This document shows, one piece after another, positions 39,201 to 53,100 of a stretch of DNA of 64,000 nt. The notes under the pieces are model-generated. The model worked only from the letters and a program-made list of their open reading frames with translations, was not told where the DNA came from and did not search any database. Position numbers and translations under genes: made by a program. Each line of letters starts with the position of its first letter. Within the stretch, counting starts at the first letter, position 1. Origin of the DNA: Piscicola geometra (taxonomy: Eukaryota > Annelida > Clitellata > Hirudinida > Piscicolidae); assembly GCA_943735955.1 (NCBI GenBank), contig OX030955.1:8623269-8687268 (forward strand), read 5' to 3'.

Positions 39201-42200
39201 TGGATGGAGTTTGTGAGGAGGGGAGAGACCGACCTACAAGGCATCACCTTCAACGCGTCCTACCACTTCGTGACGAGTGAGTGCAGTGGTCGTTGTGGAG
39301 GATTGCCTTGAGGGAGGTTCATTAGTGCGAATATGCATTGATAGTTGTCAAATTATTGTTTCAAAAGTTGAAAAAATTGTAATTTGAAAGATATGTCTTC
39401 TTTTATTAATGTGCTGAGCCTGATTGCTAAGCCTCTTGAATACGAAACGTAATCACCTGCATTCTAGACTTAACGACGTGATTTCTGGAGAAAATTAAAG
39501 TCATTAATTTTCTTTCTTTCTTCAATGGGAGTGATCACTTCTGCGAAAAATTTAAAGTTTAAAATTACAATTTTAAATTTTATTTAAACAAAAAGAGGCA
39601 TTAAACGCGGAAAAAAGCTTTACAATTTAATTTATAAAGCCACAGAAGCCATATAAGCGTGTTTTTTCCGGGAAGTATTTACTTTTAGATGTCAAAAACA
39701 ACACTAACACTTTTCCATTGCTTTTTGTTTCATATTTCTCCCTTCATCTTCTTGTATTTCATTTGTATTCTCCGTATCACAAAACTATTTTGAAACAGAT
39801 GCTATTTCGAATATTTCAATAAACGTACTTTTTTCTTGTTCTTCTACATTTTAAATATTTCAATTTCACAGTAATCTAAAGTCAAAGTGTAAAAATACAT
39901 TTTAAAAGTCAGTAAAAAGTTAAATTTTGTATTATAAACAGGTTTAACGAATTTATTGGAAAGTTAAATTCCTCCAAACACCGATAACTTGAACGAGCAG
40001 CTTAACATTTCTTTTAAAAAGCGTTAAACCTAAATTTGTAAATATTTTTTTCCATTTTCGCTTTGTTTCCTTCCATAGGTTCTTGATTATAGCCTTTCAT
40101 TTTTCTCTTCTCTAAATAAGCACTTGATGATCATTCAACACACTTCGTTTAATACAAAATATGTTTGTATTTGTAGGATAAATAATCATGCGTGTTGCTT
40201 GTAGTTATTTCAGAAGAGTTTTTTTATATATAAATTGTTTTATTTTTCTCTCTTAAATTGGGAAAAACATATCTTCAACTTTATTTTTTTAGTTGCATGA
40301 AAACAACACCCCTACATCAAGAGCTAGAAATAGTGCTTAAAATAAAATCTATTGGGAGCGAATGAATTATTTTCAACGAAAATAATCGAATAAATTACAG
40401 ACTTTGGGATCCATACAGGCCTACAAATCAAGAACCACGAAAAAGGTAAGAATATAAGTTTGATTTTTATATGAAATAATTTTGTGTGACACTCTAAAAT
40501 AGACAATTTTGGCACAATACTTGGTAATGATTTGAAAAAATAATTCACATAGTTTCATGAATTGATTTAGTTCTCGGAGGTTGAAAAAAGTTGAAATGAG
40601 ATTTAGTTTTAAACTATTTTAGTTGATTATTATTATTATAAGTCAAGTTTTCGTAGGGGGCTATGAAGTTAGACAAGATAAGAAATCGCCATTTCAAAAA
40701 GTCATCGCAAGTAGGCGTCTGAGACAAGGTTAGAGGAAAGGTAAGGTTTGAGCACGTGCAAAGGAGGGAGGAAAAGGTGGAAGATGGTGCTACCAAGAAC
40801 GAGAAAAAAGAAAACCAAAGAGAGTTTCATGGACGTGGTGAAAGAATATTTATGAAGGAAGTGGAAGCGAAAAAGGCAGATGCAGAAAGAAAAGAAGTTT
40901 AAGGAAAAATAATTTTTTGTGGCAACCCCTAATGGGAGCAGCCGATGGTAAAAGAAGATTGTAAGTCTTGCGAAATAATAGTTTTTCCGTTTGTTTAATT
41001 AAGATGTACCTTCTTTCACCGTTATGTCAATTTTTGTATTTTAAAAAAATTGACAAAACGTAATTTTTTTGTTTTTTCTTTAAATTCAGATATCTTTCTT
41101 ATTTAGAAACCCCTAAACAGCTAGGATTTACAACCCTTTGAGAGTAGATAAAATACTTATACAATTGAAATAGGGAGAAAAAAAACATTAAATTTTTTTA
41201 TATTAAAAAAGGAATTTTAGTGCTAATGGTTTATTGACTTTACAGTGGCTTTTGCGTAGAACTTAATGTAGCAAGCCACCTGCCAGACTGCCATTCGTCA
41301 AAACTTCCAAACGATAAAGATTTTTACAAGATGTTCCACTTTCAAAAACTATCAAGAGCCTTTTAATGAGAATTTAATAGTCTTTTTATTTATTTAAATT
41401 AAAATTTTAAATATTTATCTTTAGTTGTATATTTTCACAAAAGTTTAAATTTAAAAAAAAGTTTTTAGTGATTATTTTAAGTTTCCTCCATCAGGAAAAG
41501 CTGTTTTTTGTTTCAAAAAAACCTTGACAATCTCGAAACTTAAAACGCTGAACACATTTTCACAATTATTTTTCTCACATTTCAAAGCCACCATCAATCC
41601 TAAAAACAAATTTCACCCTCATTCACTCTAATTTTGCATGCACATGGCCATCTCTCAGAGTGCATGTTTGAGTACTACAGCTCCACCGCCAAGAATGGAA
41701 CGTTCACGTCACCCAACTATCCAGGCAGCTAATTCAGAAATTATAGTCATTTTATCTATGTTATCTCAGTTTGAATAAAACGATAAAATTAATAAAAATA
41801 ATAGAATTTAATGAAATTAAATTATAAAATAATTTAAAATAGGTTTATTTATTATTTCAGTTTGAATAGAACTATAAATTCAATGAATATATGGAATATA
41901 ATTAAAATATGAAATATTTTCCATATATTAACTTATTTGTCTGCACTGCAGGCTTGTACCCTCGCAACACGGAGTGCTACTACATCTTCAAGGGCACCAA
42001 GGCCGAGAAGATCATCATCAACTTCATCGAATTCAACGTCGAAGGAACCGACAAGTGAGCCTTCCATTAGTCGCCCTCGAGGGACGCCTTGATTGATGCA
42101 ACACAAAGTTTAATACATGGAACATTGATTAATTACTGTATAAATTATATATTACAACCATTAATTTATATTCTTTAATTAATGATTCTTCAGCCCAAAG

Positions 42201-45200
42201 AGCTTCTAGGAAAATCGATTTAAAAAAATTACTATGTTTTTTTCAACCTCCATTTGAATCGGAAATAAAAACTCATTAAGTTAAATCTATCGGTTTGTAT
42301 GGGAATCAATAGAGCAAGTGTTTTCTGTGTGCAAATTACGGGCAATAAAATACAAAGAGTGTATTTTGAGAGATTGGAAAGAGAAATAGGGGTGCCATAA
42401 GTAAATACAGCTTTTGCTAATGAACACACAATAACACGTGAATTGTGTTCAGCTATAATTAATTATTTCTGTTGAAAAATGAGTTAAGTTGGAGGAAGGC
42501 ATCTTTGAATGTTGAATATTCATTATCGAAAGAATTGTTTCAAAACTTTAGTGTTTATGAATAAATCAATTTTATGTGTTTTCCGATTGCTATTTTTAAA
42601 TATCCAATCCTACTTGACTCTTTTACGTATGGGTCATTGGTCAGCTGAAAGATTGAAATTAGATTTTGAAACGAATAATAATAATAACGACGAGCATTAT
42701 TATAGTGGCGTATAACCCGAACGGGCTTCCAGGATACTTAGGCTGCATATTTTCATTTGCGCCTTTGGGTTACTAGGGCATTGGTTGCACTTGAACCTAG
42801 GACCTTTCATTATTGGTCAAGCCGAGGATGAGATAAACTTTTATTTGTAGAACAATCTAAGTCCCCAAATGCCATAACCATCATATGAAATCGTAAACTA
42901 TTTTACAAACGATCTTTTCAACTCACCAATACTTCTCACTTTGCTCTCTTGGCTAATTTCGTCTCCATGCTGTACAACATAACATCTCGTACCGACAAGT
43001 GTACACTCCTTGTGTATACTTCTTGTGTACACATTCTCCGTGTGTTTTCATCTTTCTATTGGTATCCACGTCTCGTGGAGAAAATCGCAAAACTTGTGAC
43101 TCTTGCTTATTTTATAAACTCTTTTTCTTGCTTTTCATTTGTCCAAAAACTTTTCACAGATTTTTTTCAACATCTTTCGTGAAACATAAGTTTAGGCAAA
43201 CTGAAAGATGCTCAGATTTTTAGAATGTTTCATTTTGCGGATTGCAAAAGTCTTGAGCAAGATCACTTTTGTTAGCCTTTGACATCAGTCATATAACTTG
43301 AAAACTGCATGGATAAAGAAATAATATAATAAATGAAAATGTTTTGCGCCATTTAATTGCCATGTTTGTATGCAAATTCGGATTTTCTTTGACGTTTTTT
43401 CGACATTAAATTGAAATTATAAATTCTTTTCTGCCTCTTTCAACAACACTTCATAATCAAATGTGGTTTCAAATGGAATATTTCGTCGCTAAAACTGGAA
43501 AAACAAACTTTAAAAATCATTTTTAATTTCAATATTTTACATCATCTTTCGTTTTAGCATCTTTATTGTTAATAAGCTCTTTGAAAAATTCTTTACTCTT
43601 CTAATGATCAAACTTTAAAAATTTTCTTCCTTTATAGAATAAAAAGCTTGCCAATTTTCCTTTCAGTATAAATGACTGAAGAATAATCATGAATCCAACA
43701 AAGCAGCTCCTAAACTATTGCGATCACCCTCGCCATCATTAGTGTTATTCATATTTTTCAAATATCCTTTTTCATCATAATTGTTAAATGCGTTTATTTT
43801 TATGGTAAAGCTTCAGGAGTTTTAAATGTTATTTTAATTAATTAATCTCCGTCATTAGCTTCGTCATCACCACTGAATGCAAGTTTCTTCGCAGACTTTT
43901 GTTTCCAAGGACACTTATAACCACCACTTCATGCGACCACCATTCCACCAACATTCCCTTATAATTCCATCACTTTAACACCCCTCCACAACCACTCAAA
44001 AAAACACCACCACTCCATCGCCACTTTAATTCGCCACCACTATACCAGCACACCATGACACCACCACTCCAGCACCACACCACACCGATATCCACCACCA
44101 TTCCAGCACCACACCACACCGATATCCACCACCATTCCAGCACCACACCACACCGATATCCACCACCATTCCAGCACCACACCACACCGATATCCACCAC
44201 CACTCCAGCACCACACCACACCGATATCCACCACCATTCCAACACCACACCACACCGATATCAACCACCATTCCAACACCACACCACACCGATATCCACC
44301 ACCATTCCAGCACCACACCACACCGATATCCACCACCATTCCAGCACCACACCACACCGATATCCACCACCATTCCAGCACCACACCACACCGATATCCA
44401 CCACCCTTTCTACCCCACCACACCACACCGATATCCACCACCCTTTCTACCCCACCATCGACAGTTGCGACGATGGTTCGCAGAGTGACTACGTGGAGTT
44501 CTCAAACTTCAACATCGGATTGGTGGATCGGAAGATGGATAGGTAAGTGCGCGATTAATCATTCATTATGCCAAAAAATCTGTAAACACCGGCTTATCAC
44601 ACTTTAATGAAGTCTAAAAGGTTCAGCTCCTTACGCGTCTTATCTCTTTTCGATATTAAAAAAGTTGTTTTTACGGAATTTTGTAAAAGTTTTACTGAAT
44701 TTTTTTATATCCAACATCTACGCTTCAAAAAACCCAATCAAGGTGCCATTGAGTCTGCATAGAAGCTCTTCTAAGGCACACTGTCAAGTAATGTAAACCT
44801 TTGAAAAGAGACCAAAGCATTTCGAAGCAACACATGCCGCTTTCTTGTGAAAGGCTCTCGAAAGCAATTTAATGAACTTAAAAATTATTTTTTTTAATTT
44901 ACTTTCCAATTAAAGCGGAAATGGTATTCTAGAAAACGGACGATTCCGTCTTTAAAGTAACGTGAAACGACGCTCCTTCCGCAATCTAATTAAACATGGC
45001 TTCACAATCTCTATAAATAGATCAATATTCCAAGGACTATAAATCCACAAATAGCACGCCTATCTTCAAATAAAAACTTCACATATTCCCAATGCTTTCA
45101 ACATTTTGTCGATTCCCACTTTTTTTTCAACTTTCCAATTTAACATCCTTACTTAACCTTCTTTCTTCCTTTTTCTTCTTGCATCTTCGACACCTCCATC

Positions 45201-48200
45201 TCCCCCTTCCCTCCATTCCTTTTCCACCTGCATCTTGCCACAGCACCTTCTTCCATCTTCAAACCACCCCTCTCTCTCCCTTTCAATCCTCCCCTCCATT
45301 CCTTCACCACGCGCATCTCACCACACATAGTTCCACACCACCATCCCACGCCACACCACGCCACACCACACCACGCCACACCACACCACGCCACACCACA
45401 CCACACCACACCACGCCACACTACGCCACACCACACCACGTCACACCACACCACATTACACCACACCACGCCACACCACGCCACACCACACCACACCACA
45501 CCACGCCACACCACACCACGCGACACCACACCACGCCACACCACACCACACCACTCCACACCACACCACGTCACACCACACCACGCCACACCACACCACA
45601 CCACACCACGTCACACCACACCACACCACACCACGCCACACCACACTACACCACACCACGTAGGTTCTGCGGCTCGAACCTCCTGAAGCGGGAGGTCCAC
45701 TCGGATGGCAGCTTCTTCCGCGTCACTTTCGTCTCGAACAACGCATACGACGCCAATGGCTTTGAGGCGCACTTCCAGTTCAAAACGATCGAAGGTTTGA
45801 TGCATGGGGGTGGCATGAGTGGAAGGTGGATGGGTGGCACGGGAAGGTGTATGAGTGGCACGGGAAGGTGGATGGGAATATGGGTGGGTGAGTAGGGACA
45901 TGGATGGGTGGATGGGTGAGGATTAGAATGGAACGGTTAAAGGTGGATGGAAACATGCGTTGGTGGGTGGATGTGAATGAGGGTGGTTTGATGGGAAAGA
46001 TTGGTTTGACTAAGAAGAGGCTAGATTGGACTGGGAGAGATTGTTTTGAGCATATATTTCTGTATAAGATCGAAACAAGGAAGGATACTCGAAGCTATAA
46101 AACTTAAAGTTTCGATCGCATTTTTTCTTCTTAGAACCTATTGAAACTAATTAATTGGCCTTATCTTGCACTAAGCCAGAGCCATTACGCCATCACATGA
46201 AGGGCAGTGTGCTTGGCAAGCTATTGTGATTGGTTGACTGAGGGCTCGTCGGGTTAATGACATACGGGGTTGAATGATTAAGAATGGCTTAGAATAAGTA
46301 GTTTTCTTGGTTTTAAAATAAATGTGAATTATTTTTTCTATGAATAATAGTTTTAAAAAAAATAGTTTCGACAAAACAAATTAATAATTAGCGTGATGGA
46401 CGATCTTTTTATCCAAAACTAGAAACTAGCAAAGGAGCTTTCTTCCTAATAAAAAATAATCCAAAAAAAAATTCATCATAGTGTTGCTATCATTTATACT
46501 GAAAGTCTTCTGCTTCTGGTTGCCCAACGTGCAGCCAATACAGTACCAACCGTTTAAAAAAAGTCAAATATTAAAAGACTTATATAAATTCTCATTTTAT
46601 CCGAGAGCAACCATTAAATAGAAATAATTATCCACACAATGCATGAATCATCAGCAATAGAACATTTTAAAACAGTGGCTCAACACTGGAATTATTCCCT
46701 TATTCGCTGTAGGCATTTGCCATACGCCCACACGAAATCTTCTAACTAGAACAAGTGCCATTTATTAATGTTTCTAATGTATATTTTAATGCTTAAAAAA
46801 AATTATTTTCCAAGTTTTATTTCAGCGAATTTAATCAACTTTAGAGTCTATCAAATCTGAAGGCAACATTTCTTCCATGCCTTGAGGACTCTCTTTCACC
46901 AGAGCTTCAATCATTAAAGATGCATAAAAGGTCTCTCAAAAATGTGATTGCACCTTCCAACAGTGTCTGAAGCCCTTCGAGCATTTGTGGAAACAGCTTA
47001 AACACTAAATAAAACTTCACACGCCATACAAACAGACGAATTCTGTTATACAGACTGCACGCATGTCTGTACACAATTCCCGTGCTTATCCGAGGTAGCG
47101 GCAAGATAATCTGTTCCTTTTAAAAATTCAATTTACTTGGTTGAAATTTTGTGTGTGAATATTTTTTAGTTAATCTCAAACTAATGTTTTCTCTGTTGAA
47201 AATTTTTTATTAAAGGGATTTGCGCTTTTAAAGTTGAAAGTATTTTCTCTATTTATCAATTTATCAATAGTTTAAAATTAACATGTTTCCACCCATTTAT
47301 CAATGCGGTCCGTTGTCAATACGCCTGCGCAATCAAGAATCCTTAACTTTTATATTTGAAAATAAAGGTATTTCAAAGAGAGCAAGAATAATATTTATTT
47401 TATAATTTATTTCATAAAATCAAAAATTAATAAAAAAAAGAAAATTTGCAAAATTGCGCACGCGTGTTGACCAATGGACCACATTTACCAATAGGTCAGA
47501 GCAAATATAAATGATTCAAAAAAGATTTTTTACATTTTCAGTCATTTCGAAGCAAAGAACACCTGACGTGGAACACATTAACTGATGTAATTCCTGCATT
47601 TGTCAGAGAGTCCATCTGGTGTAGCACATAAGTCTTTCAGGAAAAAAATATTTATTTTTAAAATATTATGTTGATGCCCTAACTAACATTTCTTTTGGGG
47701 TAGCTTCAATAAGTTATTTCAACGAATGATCTTTTATGATCCATCAGTTGGTATATGGACAAAATAAACCTTTGATAAGAATATTTTTCTTTTGGAAATT
47801 TTATGGTTAGAGATATATTTTTAAAGACTGTTTAAGGTTTATTTTCTTTAAAGTCTATTCGGTCGCCTATCTCAATCAGTTAAGCAGTGGCATTTTAATG
47901 GGTCTTAGCAGGAAGTTCCTTGATAAGCGACAAGACTGACGCTTTCATGAAGATGACTTAGGCCACTGTACATCGCTGCACTCGTCAAAAAGACATCAAA
48001 ATTGTCTTTTTTAAAGACTCTGAAAGTTTTTCATTTTTATTTTCCATTTTAAAGTTTTTTTTTGCTTTGTTAAAAAAGGTTTTCTGGTGGTTTGTATTGA
48101 TTTTAGTTTTTTGAAAAGAAAGACATTTTGAGTACGTTTCAATTGAAAAGATAGCTTCGTGGTTGGGCGAATACTTCTTAATTAATTTATTATTTTGCAC

Positions 48201-48445
48201 CGTTTTTGATTCGCTTCATGTAGAATTGCTGCATTTCTGCTTAATAGTTATCATTAATTTTTGTAAAATATTTTTACAACTTCACAAATAAAATGTAACA
48301 AATAAAGTTATTTTATCTTACAGAACAGCAGCCCCAGGTACAGATGAACAGAGTGAACCCTCCCTCGAACTCAGCTGAACCAAAAAACCTTTGTGTATTC
48401 TCTTTCTTCTTTTTCTCCCTCGTCATTAGTCATTTTCTCTTCTAA
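36245..48445 (+). CDS. Secreted or membrane-anchored double-CUB-domain protein (SOL-1-like?)
   Basis: Ten exons: 36245-36326, 36601-36694, 37698-37841, 38150-38195, 39108-39276, 41659-41724, 41952-42054, 44465-44542, 45664-45794 and 48324-48445. All phases agree and encode 344 aa. A signal peptide (residues 1-22, core [12 protein letters not shown]) is followed by two CUB domains. CUB1 spans exons 2-5, with [13 protein letters not shown] and LCGSN. CUB2 spans exons 6-9, with [25 protein letters not shown] and FCGSN. Each has the four conserved Cys. The tail (SAEPKNLC, then [16 protein letters not shown]) looks like a GPI-attachment signal or a terminal membrane anchor. CUB2 resembles arthropod SOL-1/neuropilin-tolloid-like auxiliary proteins of glutamate receptors, a family call I cannot confirm. 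Intron 6 has a GC donor (CCAG|GCAGCT). Minisatellites abut the acceptors of exons 3, 8 and 9. Confidence 0.85.
37189..37690. repeat. 12-bp minisatellite (ATGCAACCCTCC), about 42 copies
   Basis: Nearly perfect tandem ATGCAACCCTCC with sporadic ATACAA and CTTCC variants. Because the unit is 12 bp and stop-free, five of the six frames stay open and give MQPS, CNPP, HATL, MEGC or LHGG repeats, which are artefacts. It fills the 3' part of CUB intron 2 and ends 7 bp before the exon 3 acceptor (CTCTCAAAG|G). Confidence 0.95.
42700..42850 (-). mobile_element. Possible SINE fragment (minus orientation)
   Basis: On the minus strand a B-box-like GGTTCAAGTGC is followed by ACCCAAAGGCGCAAAT and an AT-rich ATT-triplet end (near 42680). 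It shares the ACCCAAAGGCG segment with the piece at about 20037, suggesting the same interspersed family. It lies in CUB intron 7. Confidence 0.35.
44060..44455. repeat. 34-bp minisatellite in CUB intron 7
   Basis: About ten tandem copies of a 34-bp unit containing CACACCGATATCCACCACCA and TTCCAGCACCACA. It ends about 10 bp before the exon 8 acceptor (CCATCGACAG|T). Frames through it are repeat artefacts. Confidence 0.9.
45340..45660. repeat. CCACA/CCACG pentamer array in CUB intron 8
   Basis: About 320 bp of CCACA, CCACG and CCACT units ending CCACACCACGTAG|G. The final AG of the array edge is the exon 9 acceptor. A second short minisatellite (GGTGGATGGGTGGCACGGGAA) begins just after the exon 9 donor at about 45805. 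Confidence 0.9.
45795..48323. other. CUB intron 9
   Basis: About 2.5 kb from the donor G|GTTTGA to the acceptor TTTTATCTTACAG. It begins with GGTGGATGGG-type tandem repeats (about 45800-45960) and is otherwise AT-rich unique DNA without a recognised gene. Confidence 0.5.
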
Positions 48446-50145
48446 AAGCCATTGAGTTCTCTTCATTTACTTTCCAATCGACGTCTCGTCAATTTACTTT
48501 TGAATTGAATTCGCCTGTTAAACCAGAGTTAAAGGACGACGACAAACTTCCATTCAAAGGTTCCTTTACTGATTTTTCTTCTTTCTCGATTTGAACGTTC
48601 CAAGTTTCGTATTCACGAGATTAATCTTCACTTTTGCACCAGCTCTTTGCGCTGATCCTCTCGACTTAGGTAAGTATTAATTTAAGACTTAGGTTAGGCT
48701 AAGACTGCGATGCACTTTCTAGTTAGGGATGCACTGGAGATTCTTCACCACCACCTGGTTAACATTATAAGTTTTCCAAATACTCTATTCGCACTACTTG
48801 CATTCATAAAATATACAAAAGGGCGTCACGTTAATTTTTTTCTATTCAATTTAACAAAGCTGAATATATTTAAGACTTCCATTTGCTTGATAATGCTAAT
48901 ATTTTCGTTGTTAATTCTGCGATAATTATTTTTTCAACAGAAATTTATTAAAACACTACACTGCATTCGTATTTTGCCGAATATTGATACTCACTTATTG
49001 GGCACAGCTCTAACACGAGATGCTTAGGCAAGACTGTTTTCTATGAAGTCGCTTTTTACGAATACCCATAATACTCATTCTTTTGCAGTTATTTAAGATT
49101 CCAAGTCGGTAGTTTAAATACATGGCTTGTTTTCAGTTTTCATTTATTTTTATCTGAATTAAAATTCGTATTTTTAAACATCTACCTTATAGCTGATTCT
49201 TTTCGAGATTAACAAGCATGTCGTGACATGAAGACGTATTTGTTCAGAACGTGAAGGCTGAGCGCTTTTGTTCGCTTCGTAAAGGGCGCTTAACAAATAA
49301 TTAGTGATTGATTGATCTTTAAAGTTTGTAACTGTATATAAAAAGTGCGTTAGATTCGTCATTGAGATATATTTTCAGCGATATTTAAATTTTGTTTCTT
49401 TCTCGACATTCCAAATGAAGTTGTGTTGTTTTGAGCTCTTTGAAAAATGTGTCTAAATTATATTCTAATGCCATTATTCTGCCACATTCCGTGTGCATTA
49501 CATTGAAGTTTTCATCCTTTGAACTCTAAAACTAGTCTAGAAAAAAGTATATCGACGTTTAACCAAAAAAATAAAATGCTAGAATATGTATAACTTGAGA
49601 AAATCGACTGTGAAGAAAATTAATGGAAACAACAAATGACCTTAAAAGACCAACAACAAAAAATATATATAAACTAATTTATGCAATTAGTTCCCATTTT
49701 GTAGTTTAAAATATTTATGCAACCATCAGAGCAGTCTTCATAAATGATAACATGGAAAGTGAAATTCATGGGTCTAACTTGAAGGTAGCACTCTAAACTA
49801 TACGGATAAGAAATGCATTATGGAGTACGTGAGTGATGGAATGGGAAGATTTGCGGTATTAACAAAGAAATATAAATAAAGCAATGTTTGTGTTATTAAT
49901 ACAAAAGTATTAAACAAGGAAATGCATAAGTTGAAAAGGCAACCAGTACAAATGTATCTAAGTACCGCAATAAAATTGAAATAAACAATCTGCTTCTGCA
50001 GTCCAAACCAATGAAGATTCACCCGAATGCATTTGCATGACAGACCAATCATTCTTTTCTCTTCCTCCTTCGTCCCCTCCTTCTCCCCTCCCCTCCCCTC
50101 CTCTTCCTTAACTCCATCTCCTCCTCCTCTCCCTCCTCCTCCTCC
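48446..50145. other. CUB 3' side and convergent interval
   Basis: Lies between the stop codons of the convergent CUB and PRPS genes. It should hold both 3' UTRs. Frames here are 60-85 codons without domains. Confidence 0.45.
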
Positions 50146-53100
50146 TCACAAGCACTTATCGTACATCAGAGCGAAGACAGCGCTATCGAGCGACAGGAGT
50201 TCGAAGGGCGGGTGTTTGCAGATGTCGTGTGCGTGAGGAATAGAGTCGGTGATCCAGAAGCGCTCCAACTGTGTATGTGCGGTGGTTTGATGGATGTGTG
50301 CAATGGTTTGATGGATGTGTGCGGTGGTTTGATGGATGTGTATGTGGTGGTTTGATGGATGTGTGTGTTTGGTGGAGTGGAATTGTGTGTGTGGTGGTTT
50401 AATGGATGTATGTGTGGTGGTTTGATGGATGTGTGTGTTAGGTGGAGTGGAATTGTGTGTGTGGTGGTTTGATGGATGTGTGTGTGGTGGTTTGATGGAT
50501 GTGTGTGTTTGGTGGAGTGGAATTGTGTGTGTGGTGGTTTAATGGATGTATGTGTGGTGGTTTGATGGATGTGTGTGTTTGGTGGAGTGGAATTGTGTGT
50601 GTGGTGGTTTGATGGATGTGTGTGTTTGGTGGAGTGGAATTGTGTGTGTGGTGGTTTGATGGATGTGTGTGCGGTGGTTTGATGGATGTGTGTGTGGTGG
50701 TTTGATGGATGTGTGTGTTTGGTTGTGTGGAATTGTGTGTGTGGTGGTTTAATGGATGTATGTGTGGTGGTTTGATGGATGTGTGTGTTTGGTGGAGTGG
50801 AATTGTGTGTGTGGTGGTTTGATGGATGTGTGTGCGGTGGTTTGATGGATGTGTGTGTGGTGGTTTGATGGATGTGTGTGTTTGGTGGAGTGGAATTGTG
50901 TGTGTGGTGGTTTAATGGATGTATGTGTGGTGGTTTGATGGATGTGTGTGTTTGGTGGAGTGGAATTGTGTGTGTGGTGGTTTGATGTGTTTGGTGAAGT
51001 GGAATTATGTGTGGTTGTTATTTGATGTGTGTGGTGGTTTGATAGATGTGTGTGCGGTGATTTGATGGATGTGTTTGTGGTGGTTTAATGGATGTGTGTG
51101 TGGTGGTTTGATGGATGTGTGTGCGGTGGTTTAATGGATGTGTGTGTGGTGGTTTGATGGATGTGTGCGGTGGTTTGATGGATGTGTATGTGGTGGTTTG
51201 ATGGATGTGTGTGTTTGGTGGAGTGGAATTGTGTGTGTGGTGGTTTAATGGATGTGTGTGTGGTGGTTTAATGGATGTGTGTGTTTGGTGGAGTGGAATT
51301 GTGTGTGTGGTGGTTTGATGTGTGTGGTTGTTATTTGATGTGTGTGGTGGTTTGATGGATGTGTGTGTGGTGATTTGATGGATGTGTGTGTGGTGATTTG
51401 ATGGATGTGTTTGTGGTGGTTTGATGGATGTGTGTGTGGTGGTTTAATGGATGTGTGTGTGGTGGTTTGATGTGTGTGGTTGTTATTTGATGTGTGTGGT
51501 GGTTTGATGGATGTGTGTGTGGTGATTTGATGGATGTGTGTGTGGTGGTTTAATGGATGTGTGTGTGGTGGTTTGATGGATGTATTTGTGGTGGTTTGAT
51601 GGATGTGTGTGTGGTGGTTTAATGGATGTGTGTGTGGTGGTTTGATGGATGTGTGTGTTTGGTGGAGTGGAATTGTGTGTGTGGTGGTTTGATGTGTGTG
51701 GTTGTTATTTGATGTGTGTGGTGGTTTGATGGATGTGTGTGTGGTGATTTGATGGATGTGTGTGTGGTGATTTGATGGATGTGTTTGTGGTGGTTTGATG
51801 GATGTGTGTGTGGTGGTTTAATGGATGTGTGTGTGGTGGTTTGATGGATGTGTTTGTGGTGGTTTGATGGATGTGTGTGTGGTGGTTTAATGGATGTGTG
51901 TGTGGTGGTTTGATGGATGTGTGTGTTTGGTGGAGTGGAATTGTGTGTGTGGTGGTTTGATGTGTGTGGTTGTTATTTGATGTGTGTGGTGGTTTGATGG
52001 ATGTGTGTGTGGTGATTTGATGGATGTGTGTGTGGTGATTTGATGGATGTGTTTGTGGTGGTTTTATGGATGTGTGTGTAGTGGTTTGATGGATGTGTAT
52101 GTGAATGTGGTGGAGTGGAATGGTGTGTATGCTGGAAAAGATATGCCAAGGTTGGAAGTGGTTTGGGTTAGATCCGCTCTTAAAGATATTCATCTGCAAG
52201 TTGAAAATACTTATGAGAGAGTTGGAACGTAGAAAGCAATATATAAGTATGTAAAGTGAAGTCTGAAAAAAGGCGCTGGAATGATGGAAGGGCATCACTT
52301 GAAGACGTCAGATGGAGACTTCAGATGGAGACTTAATCAAAGAAAAGAACAAAGAGCAAATAGCCTTGAGACAATTTCAAAATCTTATAATCAAAAATTA
52401 TTAACATTCATTCAAGATTGCTGTTACAATGTTGCAATGCGTGGAAAGAATAGTCTCAGATGCGGTGTTCCACGACGCATGTCGTGTGAGTGCGCCTCTG
52501 TTTCGTGCCTTGGCGCATCATAAATTGACATATTTTTCCACTTTTTCCAGAGCCAACAAGGTCACCTTGACAGGGGAGTCTGCAGTGAACTGCTTCCAGG
52601 AGTCTTGTGGAAAGACTGCATGCGTGACGTAAGCACTCACCTTGAGCGCCCCTGCGTCCAGCAGCTTCTGTTTTGTGGAGAGATGGAGAAGAGTGGAAAA
52701 TAAGTGCAAGAAGACATGGAAAAACACGTGAACCAAACTTTTAAACCATAACTCCACCACCACCCCCCCCCCCTTATCCTCTTCCAAATCTCCACAACTC
52801 CCTCCCCCCTGCACGGCACCTTGGCACACTCGAGGATGGTTGCACCACTCTGCACCAGGTCATCGACGACGAGGATGTGTCTGCCCTCGGGACTGCCCTC
52901 GATCACCTTCAACCTCCTCGTGCTGCCGTCCCTGTACTTGGTGCACACTATCTGAGAAGTATCGAGAATTCAATTACCCGGATATTATTATTAATTAATC
53001 AACTAATTAATTCAATAACCATTCAATTACCCTTTTATTATTATTAATTAATCAACTAATTAATTCAATAACCATTCAATTACCCTTTTTTTATTATTAA

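Noticed and set aside
44060..44455. CRISPR-like regularly spaced repeat
   Set aside because: Units are directly adjacent with no unique spacers and lie in a eukaryotic intron, so this is a minisatellite.
44040..44546. Long Trp/Gly/Cys/Val and His/Thr/Pro frames
   Set aside because: Artefacts of the 34-bp intronic minisatellite; the last part of one plus frame coincides with real CUB exon 8.
45092..45901. 267-codon plus frame and antisense Cys/Trp/Val frames
   Set aside because: Produced by the CCACA pentamer array; only 45664-45794 is a genuine exon.
51705..52298. 197-codon Thr/His/Ile/Gln-rich minus frame
   Set aside because: Reading of the TG-rich minisatellite in the PRPS intron.
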